Part shown: positions 9,682-22,330 of the stretch, in pieces
How positions within the stretch are numbered: the first letter of the stretch is position 1
Layout of the letters: the number at the start of each line of letters is the position of its first letter
Origin: Hydractinia symbiolongicarpus
Taxonomy: Eukaryota; Cnidaria; Hydrozoa; Anthoathecata; Hydractiniidae
Direction: 5' to 3'
Assembly (NCBI RefSeq): GCF_029227915.1
Contig: NC_079880.1
Coordinates: forward strand, 2,792,001-2,856,000
Length of the DNA stretch: 64,000 nucleotides
The notes under the pieces: generated by a model
Databases searched by the model: none
Seen by the model: only the letters and a program-made list of their open reading frames with translations
Told to the model about the DNA's origin: nothing
Program-made: the position numbers and the translations under genes

Positions 9682-12600
9682 CTATACGGGTCGAGTCCGG
9701 GATTTACGGAAATCGCAGGTTTTCGTTTGCCGGCGATTAAACTTCTTTTATTCAGCGTCTCATCAAAAATGAAAACATTTTTGAAAACTACAGGTCTCAT
9801 GCGTTTTAGTGGTGAAAAAATAATTTAAAAAATCGTTCGGGAAATGAGTTTACTCCCTGGGTACTTTCTTTGTATACTTTTGACAATACGGGCCGAGTCC
9901 GGGATTTACGGGAAATCGCAGGTTTTCGTTTGCCGGCGATTAAACTTCTTTTATTCGGCGTCTCATCAAAAATGAAAACATTTTTAAAAACCACAAGTCT
10001 CATGCGTTTTAGTGGTGAAAAAAAAAATTAAAAAATCGTTCGGGAAATGAGTTTACTCCCTAGGTACTTTCTTTGTATACATTCGACTATACGGGCCAAG
10101 CCCGGGATTTACGGGAAATCGCGGGATTTCGTTTGCCGGCGATTAAACCTCTTTCATTAAGTGTGTCATCAAATATGAAAACATTTTTGAAAACTACAAG
10201 TCTCATGCGTTTTAGTGGTGAAAAAATAATTCAAAAAATCGTTCGGAAAATGAGTTTACTCCCTGGGTACTTTCTTTGTATACTTTTGACAATACGGGCC
10301 GAGTCCGGGATTTACGGGAAATCGCAGGTTTTCGTTTGCCGGCGATTAAACTTCTTTTATTCAGCGTCTCATCAAAAATGAAAACATTTTTAAAAACTAC
10401 AAGTCTCATGCGTTTTAGTGGTGAAAAAAAAAATTAAAAAATCGTTCAGTAAATGAGTTTACTCCCTAGGTACTTTCTTTGTATACATTCGACTATACGG
10501 GCCAAGCCCGGGATTTACGGGAAATCGCGGGATTTCGTTTGCCGGCGATTAAACCTCTTTCATTAAGCGTCTCATCAAATATGAAAACATTTTTGAAAAC
10601 TACAAGTCTCATGCGTTTTAGTGGTGAAAAAATAATTTAAAAAATCGTTCGGAAAATGAGTTTACTCCCTGGGTACTTTCTTTGTATACTTTGGACTATA
10701 CGGGCTGAGTCCGGGATTTACGGGAAATCGCGGGATTTCGTTTGCCGGCGATTAAACCTCTTTCATTAAGCGTCTCATCAAATATGAAAACATTTTTGAA
10801 AACTACAAGTCTCATGCGTTTTAGTGGTGAAAAAATAATTTAAAAAATCGTTCGGAAAATGAGTTTACTCCCTGGGTACTTTCTTTGTATACTTTTGACT
10901 ATACGGGCCGAGTCCGGGGTTTACGGGAAATGGCGGGTTTTCGTTTGCCGGCGATTAAACTTCTTTTATTCAGCGTCTCATCAAAAATGAAAACATTTTT
11001 GAAAACTACAAGTCTCATGCGTTTTAGTGGTGAAAAAATAATTTAAAAAATCGTTCGGGAAATGAGTTTCTCCCTGGGTACTTTCCTTGTATACTTTTGA
11101 CTATGCGGGACGAGTCCGGGGTTTACGGGAAATGGCGGGTTTTCGTTTGCCGGCGATTAAACTTCTTTTATTCGCCGTCTCATCAAAAATGAAAACATTT
11201 TTAAAAACTACAAGTCTCATGCGTTTTAGTGGTGAAAAAAAAAATTAAAAAATCGTTCGGGAAATGAGTTTACTCTCTAGGTACTTTCTTTGTATACATT
11301 CGACTATACGGGCCAAGCCCGGGATTTACGGGAAATCGCGGGATTTCGTTTGCCGGCGATTAAACCTCTTTCATTAAGTGTCTCATCAAATATGAAAACA
11401 TTTTTGAAAACTACAAGTCTCATGCGTTTTAGTGGTGAAAAAATAATTCAAAAAATCGTTCGGAAAATGAGTTTACTCCCTGGGTACTTTCTTTGTATAC
11501 TTTTGACAATACGGGCCGAGTCCGGGATTTACGGGAAATCGCAGGTTTTCGTTTGCCGGCGATTAAACTTCTTTTATTCAGCGTCTCATCAAAAATGAAA
11601 ACATTTTTAAAAACTACAAGTCTAATGCGTTTTAGTGGTGAAAAAAAAAATTAAAAAATCGTTCGGTAAATGAGTTTACTCCCTAGGTACTTTCTTTGTA
11701 TACATTCGACTATACGGGCCAAGCCCGGGATTTACGGGAAATCGCGGGATTTCGTTTGCCGGCGATTAAACCTCTTTCATTAAGCGTCTCATCAAATATG
11801 AAAACATTTTTGAAAACTACAAGTCTCATGCGTTTTAGTGGTGAAAAAATAATTTAAAAAATCGTTCGGAAAATGAGTTTACTCCCTGGGTACTTTCTTT
11901 GTATACTTTGGACTATACGGGCCGAGTCCGGGATTTACGGGAAATCGCGGATTTTCGTTTGAGTGCAAATAAACTTCTTTTATTCAGCGTCTCATCAAAA
12001 ATGAAAACATTTTTGAAAACTACAAGTCTCATGCGTTGTAGTGGTGAAAAAATAATTTAAAAAATCGTTCGGAAAATGAGTTTACTCCCTGGGTACTTTC
12101 TTTGTATACTTTTGACTATACGGGCCGAGTCCGGGGTTTACGGGAAATGGCGGGTTTTCGTTTGCCGGCGATTAAACTTCTTTTATTCAGCGTCTCATCA
12201 AAAATGAAAACATTTTTGAAAACTACAAGTCTCATGCGTTTTAGTGGTGAAAAAATAATTTAAAAAATCGTTCGGGAAATGAGTTTCTCCCTGGGTACTT
12301 TCCTTGTATACTTTTGACTATGCGGGACGAGTCCGGGGTTTACGGAAAATGGCGGGTTTTCGTTTGCCGGCGATTAAACTTCTTTTATTCGGCGTCTCAT
12401 CAAAAATGAAAACATTTTTAAAAACTACAAGTCTCATGCGTTTTAGTGGTGAAAAAAAAAATTAAAAAATCGTTCGGGAAATGAGTTTACTCTCTAGGTA
12501 CTTTCTTTGTATACATTCGACTATACGGGCCAAGCCCGGGATTAACGGGAAATCGCGGGATTTCGTTTGCCGGCGATTAAACCTCTTTCATTAAGTGTCT

Positions 12601-15175
12601 CATCAAATATGAAAACATTTTTGAAAACTACAAGTCTCATGCGTTTTAGTGGTGAAAAAATAATTCAAAAAATCGTTCGGAAAATGAGTTTACTCCCTGG
12701 GTACTTTCTTTGTATACTTTTGACAATACGGGCCGAGTCCGGGATTTACGGGAAATCGCAGGTTTTTGTTTGCCGGCGATTAAACTTCTTTTATTCAGCG
12801 TCTCATCAAAAATGAAAACATTTTTAAAAACTACAAGTCTCATGCGTTTTAGTGGTGAAAAAAAAAATTAAAAAATCGTTCGGTAAATGAGTTTACTCCC
12901 TAGGTACTTTCTTTGTATACATTCGACTATACGGGCCAAGCCCGGGATTTACGGGAAATGGCGGGTTTTCGTTTGCCGGCGATTAAACTTCTTTTATTCA
13001 GCGTCTCATCAAAAATGAAAACATTTTTAAAAACTACAAGTCTCATGTGTTGTAGTGATGAAAAAATAATTTAAAAAATCGTTCGGAAAATGGGTTTACT
13101 CCCTGGGTAATTTCTTTGTATACTTTTGACTATACGGGCCGAGTCAGGGGTTTACGGGAAATGGCGGGTTTTCGTTTGCCGGCGATTTAACTTCTTTTTT
13201 TCAGCGTCTCATCAAAAATGAAAACATTTTTAAAAACTATAAGTCTCATGGGTTTTAGTGGTGAAAAAATAATTTAAAAAATCGTTCGGGAGATGAGTTT
13301 ACTCCCTGGGTACTTTCTTTGTATACTTTTGACTATACGGGCCAAGCCGGGATTTACGGGAAATCGCGGGTTTTCGTTTGCCGGCGAATAAACTTCTTTT
13401 ATTCAGCGTTTCATCAAAAATGAAAACATTTTTAAAAACTACAAGTCTTATGCGTTTTAGTAGTGAAAAAATAATTTACAAAATCGTTCAGGAAATGAGT
13501 TTACTCACAGGGTACTTTCTTTGTATACATTCGACTATACGGGCCAAGCCCAGGATTTAATGGAAATCGCGGGTTTTCGTTTTCCGGCGATTAAACCTTT
13601 TTCATTAAGCGTCTCATCAAAAATGAAAACATTTTTGAAAACTACAAGTCTCATGCGTTTTAGTGGTGAAAAAATAATTTAAAAAATCGTTCGGGAAATG
13701 AGTTTCTCCCTGGGTACTTTCCTTGTATACTTTTGACTATGCGGGACGAGTCCGGGATTTACGGGAAATCGCAGGTTTTCGTTTGCCGGCGATTAAACTT
13801 CTTTTATTCAGCGTCTCATCAAAAATGAAAACATTTTTAAAAACTACAAGTCTCATGCGTTTTAGTGGTGAAAAAAAAAATTAAAAAATCGTTCGGTAAA
13901 TGAGTTTACTCCCTAGGTACTTTCTTTGTATACATTCGACTATACGGGCCAAGCCCGGGATTTACGGGAAATCGCGGGATTTCGTTTGCCGGCGATTAAA
14001 CCTCTTTCATTAAGCGTCTCATCAAATATGAAAACATTTTTGAAAACTACAAGTCTCATGCGTTTTAGTGGTGAAAAAATAATTTAAAAAATCGTTCGGA
14101 AAATGAGTTTACTCCCTGGGTACTTTCTTTGTATACTTTGGACTATACGGGCCGAGTCCGGGATTTACGGGAAATCGCGGATTTTCGTTTGAGTGCAAAT
14201 AAACTTCTTTTATTCAGCGTCTCATCAAAAATGAAAACATTTTTGAAAACTACAAGTCTCATGCGTTGTAGTGGTGAAAAAATAATTTAAAAAATCGTTC
14301 GGAAAATGAGTTTACTCCCTGGGTACTTTCTTTGTATACTTTTGACTATACGGGCCGAGTCCGGGGTTTACGGGAAATGGCGGGTTTTCGTTTGCCGGCG
14401 ATTAAACTTCTTTTATTCGGCGTCTCATCAAAAATGAAAACATTTTTAAAAACTACAAGTCTCATGCGTTTTAGTGGTGAAAAAATAATTTAAAAAATCG
14501 TTCGGGAAATGAGTTTACTCTCTAGGTACTTTCTTTGTATACATTCGACTATACGGGCCAAGCCCGGGATTTACGGGAAATCGCGGGATTTCGTTTGCCG
14601 GCGATTAAACCTCTTTCATTAAGTGTCTCATCAAATATGAAAACATTTTTGAAAACTACAAGTCTCATGCGTTTTAGTGGTGAAAAAATAATTCAAAAAA
14701 TCGTTCGGAAAATGAGTTTACTCCCTGGGTACTTTCTTTGTATACTTTTGACAATACGGGCCGAGTCCGGGATTTACGGGAAATCGCAGGTTTTTGTTTG
14801 CCGGCAATTAAACTTCTTTTATTCAGCGTCTCATCAAAAATGAAAACATTTTTAAAAACTACAAGTCTCATGCGTTTTAGTGGTGAAAAAAAAAATTAAA
14901 AAATCGTTCGGTAAATGAGTTTACTCCCTAGGTACTTTCTTTGTATACATTCGACTATACGGGCCAAGCCCGGGATTTACGGGAAATGGCGGGTTTTCGT
15001 TTGCCGGCGATTAAACTTCTTTTATTCAGCGTCTCATCAAAAATGAAAACATTTTTAAAAACTACAAGTCTCATGTGTTGTAGTGATGAAAAAATAATTT
15101 AAAAAATCGTTCGGAAAATGGGTTTACTCCCTGGGTAATCTCTTTGTATACTTTTGACTATACGGGCCGAGTCAG
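9682..15175 (+). repeat. Large duplicated block of ~6 kb, copy 2
   Basis: This is the second copy of the 3,803-9,090 block. At its left edge a monomer ending TAATTTCTTTGTATAC runs directly into GGGTCGAGTCCGGGATTT of a d-type copy, which marks the junction within about 10 bases of 9,685. Copy 2 carries an additional a-type monomer near 10,715 that copy 1 lacks near 4,620. It also has its own changes, such as CAAGTCTAATGCG near 11,620, which removes a minus-strand start codon present in sister copies. Confidence 0.85.
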
Positions 15176-17140
15176 GGGTTTACGGGAAATGGCGGGTTTT
15201 CGTTTGCCGGCGATTTAACTTCTTTTTTTCAGCGTCTCATCAAAAATGAAAACATTTTTAAAAACTATAAGTCTCATGGGTTTTAGTGGTGAAAAAATAA
15301 TTTAAAAAATCGTTCGGGAGATGAGTTTACTCCCTGGGTACTTTCTTTGTATACTTTTGACTATACGGGCCAAGCCGGGATTTACGGGAAATCGCGGGTT
15401 TTCGTTTGCCGGCGATTAAACTTCTTTTATTCAGCGTTTCATCAAAAATGAAAACATTTTTAAAAACTACAAGTCTTATGCGTTTTAGTAGTGAAAAAAT
15501 AATTTACAAAATCGTTCAGGAAATGAGTTTACTCACAGGGTACTTTCTTTGTATACATTCGACTATACGGGCCAAGCCCAGGATTTAATGGAAATCGCGG
15601 GTTTTCGTTTTCCGGCGATTAAACCTTTTTCATTAAGCGTCTCATCAAAAATGAAAACATTTTTGAAAACTACAAGTCTCATGCGTTTTAGTGGTGAAAA
15701 AATAATTTAAAAAATCGTTCGGGAAATGAGTTTCTCCCTGGGTACTTTCCTTGTATACTTTTGACTATGCGGGACGAGTCCGGGGTTTACGGGAAATGGC
15801 GGGTTTTCGTTTGCCGGCGATTAAACTTCTTTTATTCGGCGTCTCATCAAAAATGAAAACATTTTTAAAAACTACAAGTCTCATGCGTTTTAGTGGTGAA
15901 AAAAAAAATTAAAAAATCGTTCGGGAAATGAGTTTACTCTCTAGGTACTTTCTTTGTATACATTCGACTATACGGGCCAAGCCCGGGATTTACGGGAAAT
16001 CGCGGGATTTCGTTTGCCGGCGATTAAACCTCTTTCATTAAGTGTCTCATCAAATATGAAAACATTTTTGAAAACTACAAGTCTCATGCGTTTTAGTGGT
16101 GAAAAAATAATTCAAAAAATCGTTCGGAAAATGAGTTTACTCCCTGGGTACTTTCTTTGTATACTTTTGACAATACGGGCCGAGTCCGGGATTTACGGGA
16201 AATCGCAGGTTTTTGTTTGCCGGCGATTAAACTTCTTTTATTCAGCGTCTCATCAAAAATGAAAACATTTTTAAAAACTACAAGTCTCATGCGTTTTAGT
16301 GGTGAAAAAAAAAATTAAAAAATCGTTCGGTAAATGAGTTTACTCCCTAGGTACTTTCTTTGTATACATTCGACTATACGGGCCAAGCCCGGGATTTACG
16401 GGAAATGGCGGGTTTTCGTTTGCCGGCGATTAAACTTCTTTTATTCAGCGTCTCATCAAAAATGAAAACATTTTTAAAAACTACAAGTCTCATGTGTTGT
16501 AGTGATGAAAAAATAATTTAAAAAATCGTTCGGAAAATGGGTTTACTCCCTGGGTAAAGTCTTTGTATACTTTTGACTATACGGGCCGAGTCAGGGGTTT
16601 ACGGGAAATGGCGGGTTTTCGTTTGCCGGCGATTTAACTTCTTTTTTTCAGCGTCTCATCAAAAATGAAAACATTTTTAAAAACTATAAGTCTCATGGGT
16701 TTTAGTGGTGAAAAAATAATTTAAAAAATCGTTCGGGAGATGAGTTTACTCCCTGGGTACTTTCTTTGTATACTTTTGACTATACGGGCCAAGCCGGGAT
16801 TTACGGGAAATCGCGGGTTTTTGTTTGCCGGCGATTAAACTTCTTTTATTCAGCGTTTCATCAAAAATGAAAACATTTTTAAAAACTACAAGTCTTATGC
16901 GTTTTAGTAGTGAAAAAATAATTTACAAAATCGTTCAGGAAATGAGTTTACTCACAGGGTACTTTCTTTGTATACATTCGACTATACGGGCCAAGCCCAG
17001 GATTTACGGGAAATCGCGGGTTTTCGTTTTCCGGCGATTAAACCTTTTTCATTAAGCGTCTCATCAAAAATGAAAACATTTTTGAAAACTACAAGTCTCA
17101 TGCGTTTTAGTGGTGAAAAAATAATTTAAAAAATCGTTCG
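12507..17140 (+). repeat. Nested repeats of 2,028 and 1,419 bp
   Basis: Three successive versions of the same run start at about 12,507, 14,535 and 15,954. Evidence is the offset of 2,028 bp (12,646 to 14,674; 13,378 to 15,406) and of 1,419 bp (14,535 to 15,954; 14,674 to 16,093; 15,406 to 16,825). The versions are about 10 and 7 monomers long. A related 2,027-bp step occurs at 6,423 to 8,450. Shared rare variants are GATTTAACTTC with a T run, GTCTTATGCGTTTTAGTAG and TTTACAAAATCGTTCAGG. Confidence 0.8.
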
Positions 17141-17809
17141 GGAAATGAGTTTACTCCCTGGGTACTTTCTTTGTATACTTTTGACTATACGGGCCGAGTC
17201 CGGGATTTACGGGAAATCGCGGATCTTCGTTTGCCGGCGATTAAACTTCTTTTTTTCAGCGTCCCATCAAATATGAAAATATTTTTGAAAACTACAAGTC
17301 TCATGCTTTTAGTGGTAAAAAAATAATATAAAAAATCGTTCGGGAAATGAGTTTACTCCCTGGGTACTTTCTCTGTATACTTTTGACTATACGGGTCGAG
17401 TCCGGGGTTTACGGGAAATGGCGGGTTTTCGTTTGCCGGCGATTAAACTTCTTTTATTCAGCGTCTCATCAAAAATGAAAACATTTCTGAAAACTACAAG
17501 TCTCATGCGTTTTAGTGGTGAAAAAATAATTTAAAAAATCGTTCGGGAAATGCGTTTACTCCCTGGGTACTTTCTCTGTATACTTTTGACTATACGGGTC
17601 GAGTCAGGGGCTTACGGGAAATCGCGGGTTTTCGTTTGCCGGCGATTAAACTTCTTTTATTCAGCGTCTCATCAAAAATGAAAACATTTTTGAAAACTAC
17701 AAGTCTCATGCGTTTTAGTGGTGAAAAGATAATTTAAAAAATCGTTTCGGAAATGAGTTTACTTACAGGGTACTTTTTTTGTAAACATTCGACTATACGG
17801 GCCAAGCCC

Positions 17810-18012
17810 GGGATTTACGGGAAATCGCGGGTTTTCGTTTGCTGGCGATTAAACCACTTTCATTAAGCGTCTAATCAAAAATGAAAACATTTCTGAAAAC
17901 TACAAGTCTCATGCGTTTTAGTGGTGAAAAAATAATTTAAAAAATCGTTCGGGAAATGAGTTTACTCACAGGGTACTTTCTTTGTATACATTCGACTATA
18001 CGGGCAAAGCCC
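17810..18012 (+). repeat. Type f monomer (reference example)
   Basis: This 203-bp copy shows TTTGCTGGCGATTAAACC, ACTTTCATTAAGCG, CATTTCTGAAAAC and ACTCACAGGGTACTTTC. C to T in GCCGGC again abolishes that palindrome, independently of type b. In this copy CATC is changed to AATC (GTCTAATC). It runs into a monomer carrying the perfect inverted repeat at 18,000-18,014. Confidence 0.85.
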
Positions 18013-18014
18013 GT
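18000..18014. repeat. Perfect 6-bp inverted repeat, AAA loop
   Basis: ACGGGC AAA GCCCGT is a perfect inverted repeat. The same 15 bases occur at 24,836-24,850, 26,053-26,067, 30,888-30,902, 36,104-36,118, 37,310-37,324 and 59,381-59,395, and at about 43,111 and 44,317 in the second 7-kb copy. The common form in other monomers, CGGGC CAA GCCCG, has only five pairs. A function is not implied; being in DNA repeats, it is as likely a neutral variant spread by duplication. Confidence 0.85.
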
Positions 18015-18418
18015 GATTTACGGGAAATCGCGAGTTTTCGTTTGCCGGCGATTAAACTTCTTTTATTCAGCGTCTCATCAAAAATGAAAACATTTTTAAA
18101 AACTACAAGTCTCATGCGTTTTAGTGGTAAAAAGATAATTTAAAAAATCGTTTTGGAAATGAGTTTACTCACAGGGTACTTTCTTTGTATACATTCGACT
18201 ATACGGGCCAAGCCCGGCATTTACGGGAAATCGCGGGTTTTCGTTTGCTGGCGATTATACCACTTTCATTAAGCGTCTCATCAAAAATGAAAACATTTCT
18301 GAAAACTACAAGTCTCATGCGTTTTAGTGGTGAAAAAATAATTTGAAAAATCGTTCGGGAAATGAGTTTACTCACAGGGTACTTTCTTTGTATACATTCG
18401 ACTATACGGGCCAAGCCC

Positions 18419-20600
18419 GGGATTTACGGGAAATGGCGGGTTTTCGTTTGCCGGCGATTAAACTTCTTTTATTCAGCGTCTCATCAAAAATGAAAACATT
18501 TTTAAAAACTACAAGTCTCATGCGTTGTAGTGGTGAAAAAATAATTTAAAAAATCGTTCGAAAAATGAGTTTACTCCCTGGGTAATTTCTTTGTATACTT
18601 TTGACTATACGGGCCGAGTCCAAGGTTTACGGAAAATGGCGGGTTTTCGTTTGCCGGCGATTAAACTTCTTTTATTCAGCGTCTCATCAAAAATGAAAAC
18701 ATTTTTAAAAACTATAAGTCTCATGGGTTTTAGTGGTGAAATAATAATTTAAAAAATCGTTCGGGAAATGAGTTTACATCCCGGGTACTTTCTTTACTAT
18801 ACGGGCCGAGTCCGGGATTTGCGGAAATCGCAGATTTTCGTTTGCCGGCGATTAAACTTCTTTTATTCAGCGTCTCATCAAAAATGAAAACATTTTTGAA
18901 AACTACAAGTCTCATGCGTTTTAGTGGTGAAAAAATAACTTAAAAAATCGTTCGGGAAATGAGTTTACTTCCTGGGTACTTTATTTGTATACTTTTGACA
19001 ATACGGGCCGAGTCCGGGATTTACGGGAAATCGTAGGTTTTCGTTTGCCGGCGATTAAACTTCTTTTATTCAGCGTCTCATCAAAAATGACAACATTTTT
19101 AAAAACTACAAGTCTCATGCGTTTTAGTGGTGAAAAAAAAAATTAAAAAATCGTTCGGGAAATGAGTTTACTCCCTAGGTACTTTCTTTGTATACATTCG
19201 ACTATACGGGCCAAGCCTGGGATTTACGTGAAATCGCGGGATTTCGTTTGCCGGCGATTAAACCTCTTTCATTAAGCGTCTCATCAAATATGAAAACATT
19301 TTTGAAAACTACAAGTCTCATGCGTTTTAGTGGTGAAAAAATAATTTAAAAAATCGTTCGGAAAATGAGTTTACTCCCTGGGTACTTTCTTTGTATACTT
19401 TGGACTATACGGGCCGAGTCCGGGATTTACGGGAAATCGCGGATTTTCGTTTGAGTGCGAATAAACTTCTTTTATTCAGCGTCTCATCAAAAATGAAAAC
19501 ATTTTTGAAATCTACAAGTCTCATGCGTTGTAGTGGTGAAAAAATAATTTAAAAAATCGTTCAGAAAATGAGTTTACTCCCTGGGTAATTTCTTTGTATA
19601 CTTTTGACTATACGGGCCGAGTCCGGGGTTTACGGGAAATGGCGGGTTTTCGTTTGCCGGCGATTAAACTTCTTTTATTCAGCGTCTCATCAAAAATGAA
19701 AACATTTTTAAAAACTTTAAGTCTCATGGGTTTTAGTGGTGAAATAATAATTTAAAAAATCGTTCGGGAAATGAGTTTACATCCCGGGTACTTTCTTTAC
19801 TATACGGGCCGAGTCCGGGATTTGCGGAAATCGCAGATTTTCGTTTGCCGGCGAATAAACTTCTTTTATTCAGCGTCTCATCAAAAATGAAAACATTTTT
19901 GAAAACTACAAGTCTCATGCGTTGTAGTGGTGAAAAAATAATTTAAAAAATCATTCAGAAAATGAGTTTACTCCCTGGGTAATTTCTTTGTATACTTTTG
20001 ACTATACGGGCCGAGTCCGGGGTTTACGGGAAATGGCGGGTTTTCGTTTGCCGGCGATTAAACTTCTTTTATTCAGCGTCTCATCAAAAATGAAAACATT
20101 TTTAAAAACTATAAGTCTCATGGGTTTTAGTGGTGAAATAATAATTTAAAAAATCGTTCGGGAAATGCGTTTACATCCCGGGTACTTTCTTTACTATACG
20201 GGCCGAGTCCGGGATTTACGGAAATCGCAGGTTTTCGTTTGCCGGCGATTAAACTTCTTTTATTCAGCGTCTCATCAAAAATGAAAACATTTTTAAAAAC
20301 TACAAGTCTCATGCGTTGTAGTGGTGAAAAAATAATTTAAAAAATCGTTCGGAAAATGAGTTTACTCCCTGGGTAATTTCTTTGTATACTTTTGACTATA
20401 CGGGCCGAGTCAGGGGTTTACGGAAAATGGCGGGTTTTCGTTTGCCGGCGATTTAACTCCTTTTTTTCAGCGTCTCATCAAAAATGAAAACATTTTTAAA
20501 AACTATAAGTCTCATGGGTTTTAGTGGTGAAAAAATAATTTAAAAAATCGTTCGGGAAATAAGTTTACTCCCTGGGTACTTTCTTTGTATACTTTTGACT
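18419..20600 (+). repeat. Pentamer region with 1,003-bp unit and c-d dimer repeat
   Basis: Starts are at 18,419, 18,622 (c), 18,814 (d), 19,016 (e), 19,219 (a), 19,422 (b), 19,625 (c) and 19,817 (d). The unit 18,622-19,624 is 1,003 bp, the same length as 1-1003. A partial copy 394 bp later (19,733 to 20,127) adds an extra c-plus-d pair. GGGATTTGCGG in both d copies at 18,814 and 19,817 ties those two together. Confidence 0.88.
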
Positions 20601-22330
20601 ATACGGGCCAAGCCGGGATTTACGGGAAATCGCGGGTTTTCGTTTGCCGGCGATTAAACTTCTTTTATTCAGCGTTTCATCAAAAATGAAAACATTTTTA
20701 AAAACTACAAGTCTTATGCGTTTTAGTGGTGAAAAAATAATTTAAAAAATCGTTCAGGAAATGAGTTTACTCACAGGGTACTTTCTTTGTATACATTCCA
20801 CTATACGGGCCAAGCCCGGGATTTACGGGAAATCGCGGGTTTTCGTTTTCCGGCAATTAAACCTCTTTCATAACGCGTCTCATCAAAAATGAAAACATTT
20901 TTGAAAACTACAAGTCTCATGCGTTTTAGTGGTGAAAAAATAATTCAAAAAATCGTTCGGGAAATGAGTTTACTCCCTGGGTACTTTCTTTGTATACATT
21001 CGACTATACGGGCCAAGCCCTGGATTTACGGGAAAACGCGGGATTTCGTTTGCCGGCGATTAAACCTCTTTCATTAAGCGTCTCATCAAAAATGAAAACA
21101 TTTTTGAAAACTACAAGTCTCATGCGTTTTAGTGGTGAAAAAATAATTTAAAAAATTGTTCGGGAAATGAGTTTACTCCCTGGGTACTTTCTTTGTATAC
21201 TTTTGACTATACGGGCCGAGTCCGGGATTTACGGGAAATCGCGGATCTTCGTTTGCCGGCGATTAAACTTCTTTTATTCAGCGTCCCATCAAATATGAAA
21301 ATATTTTTGAAAACTACAATTCTCATGCGTTTAGTGTTAAAAAAATAATATAAAAAATCGTTCGGGAAATGAGTTTACTCCCTGGGTACTTTCTCTGTAT
21401 ACTTTTGACTATACGGGTCGAGTCCGGGGTTTACGGGAAATGGCGGGTTTTCGTTTGCCGGCGATTAAACTTCTTTTATTCAGCGTCTCATCAAAAATGA
21501 AAACATTTTTGAAAACTACAAGTCTCATGCGTTTTAGTGGTGAAAAAATAATTCAAAAAATCGTTCGGGAAATGAGTTTACTCCCTGGGTACTTTCTTTG
21601 TATACATTCGACTATACGGGCCAAGCCCTGGATTTACGGGAAAACGCGGGATTTCGTTTGCCGGCGATTAAACCTCTTTCATTAAGCGTCTCATCAAAAA
21701 TGAAAACATTTTTGAAAACTACAAGTCTCATGCGTTTTAGTGGTGAAAAAATAATTTAAAAAATTGTTCGGGAAATGAGTTTACTCCCTGGGTACTTTCT
21801 TTGTATACTTTTGACTATACGGGCCGAGTCCGGGATTTACGGGAAATCGCGGATCTTCGTTTGCCGGCGATTAAACTTCTTTTATTCAGCGTCCCATCAA
21901 ATATGAAAATATTTTTGAAAACTACAATTCTCATGCGTTTAGTGCTAAAAAAATAATATAAAAAATCGTTCGGGAAATGAGTTTACTCCCTGGGTACTTT
22001 CTCTGTATACTTTTGACTATACGGGTCGAGTCCGGGGTTTACGGGAAATGGCGGGTTTTCGTTTGCCGGCGATTAAACTTCTTTTATTCAGCGTCTCATC
22101 AAAAATGAAAACATTTTTGAAAACCTCAAGTCTCATGCGTTTTAGTGTTGAAAAGATAATTTAAAAAATCGTTTTGGAAATGAGTTTACTCACAGGGTAC
22201 TTTCTTTGTAAACATTCGACTATACGGGCCAAGCCCGGGATTTACGGGAAATCGCGGGTTTTCATTTGCTGGCGATTAAACCACTTTCATTAAGCATCTC
22301 ATCAAAAATGAAAACATTTTTAAAAACTAC
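20600..22330 (+). repeat. 608-bp trimer tandem duplication
   Basis: Three monomers are repeated at an offset of 608 bp. The marker ACAATTCTC, otherwise ACAAGTCTC, is at 21,316 and 21,924, and chance frames ending at 21,077 and 21,685 show the same distance. GCGGATCTTCG and the lost T in GCGTTTAGTG occur in both copies. Copy 1 is about 20,889-21,496 and copy 2 about 21,497-22,110. Confidence 0.85.

Larger units (their letters stand above)
17140..18418 (+). repeat. Region rich in f-type monomers
   Basis: These monomers share ACTCACAGGGTACTTTC or ACTTACAGGG instead of ACTCCCTGGG, TTTGCTGGCGATTAAACC with ACTTTCATTAAG, CATTTCTGAAAACTAC, and GAAAAGATAATTT followed by ATCGTTTTGG. The left part also has GCGGATCTTCG at 17,219, as at 2,441. 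No pentamer order is visible here. Confidence 0.8.

Noticed and set aside
18000-18014. Rho-independent terminator at the GC-rich inverted repeat
   Set aside because: No U-run follows the stem (GATTTACGGG follows), and there is no gene upstream.
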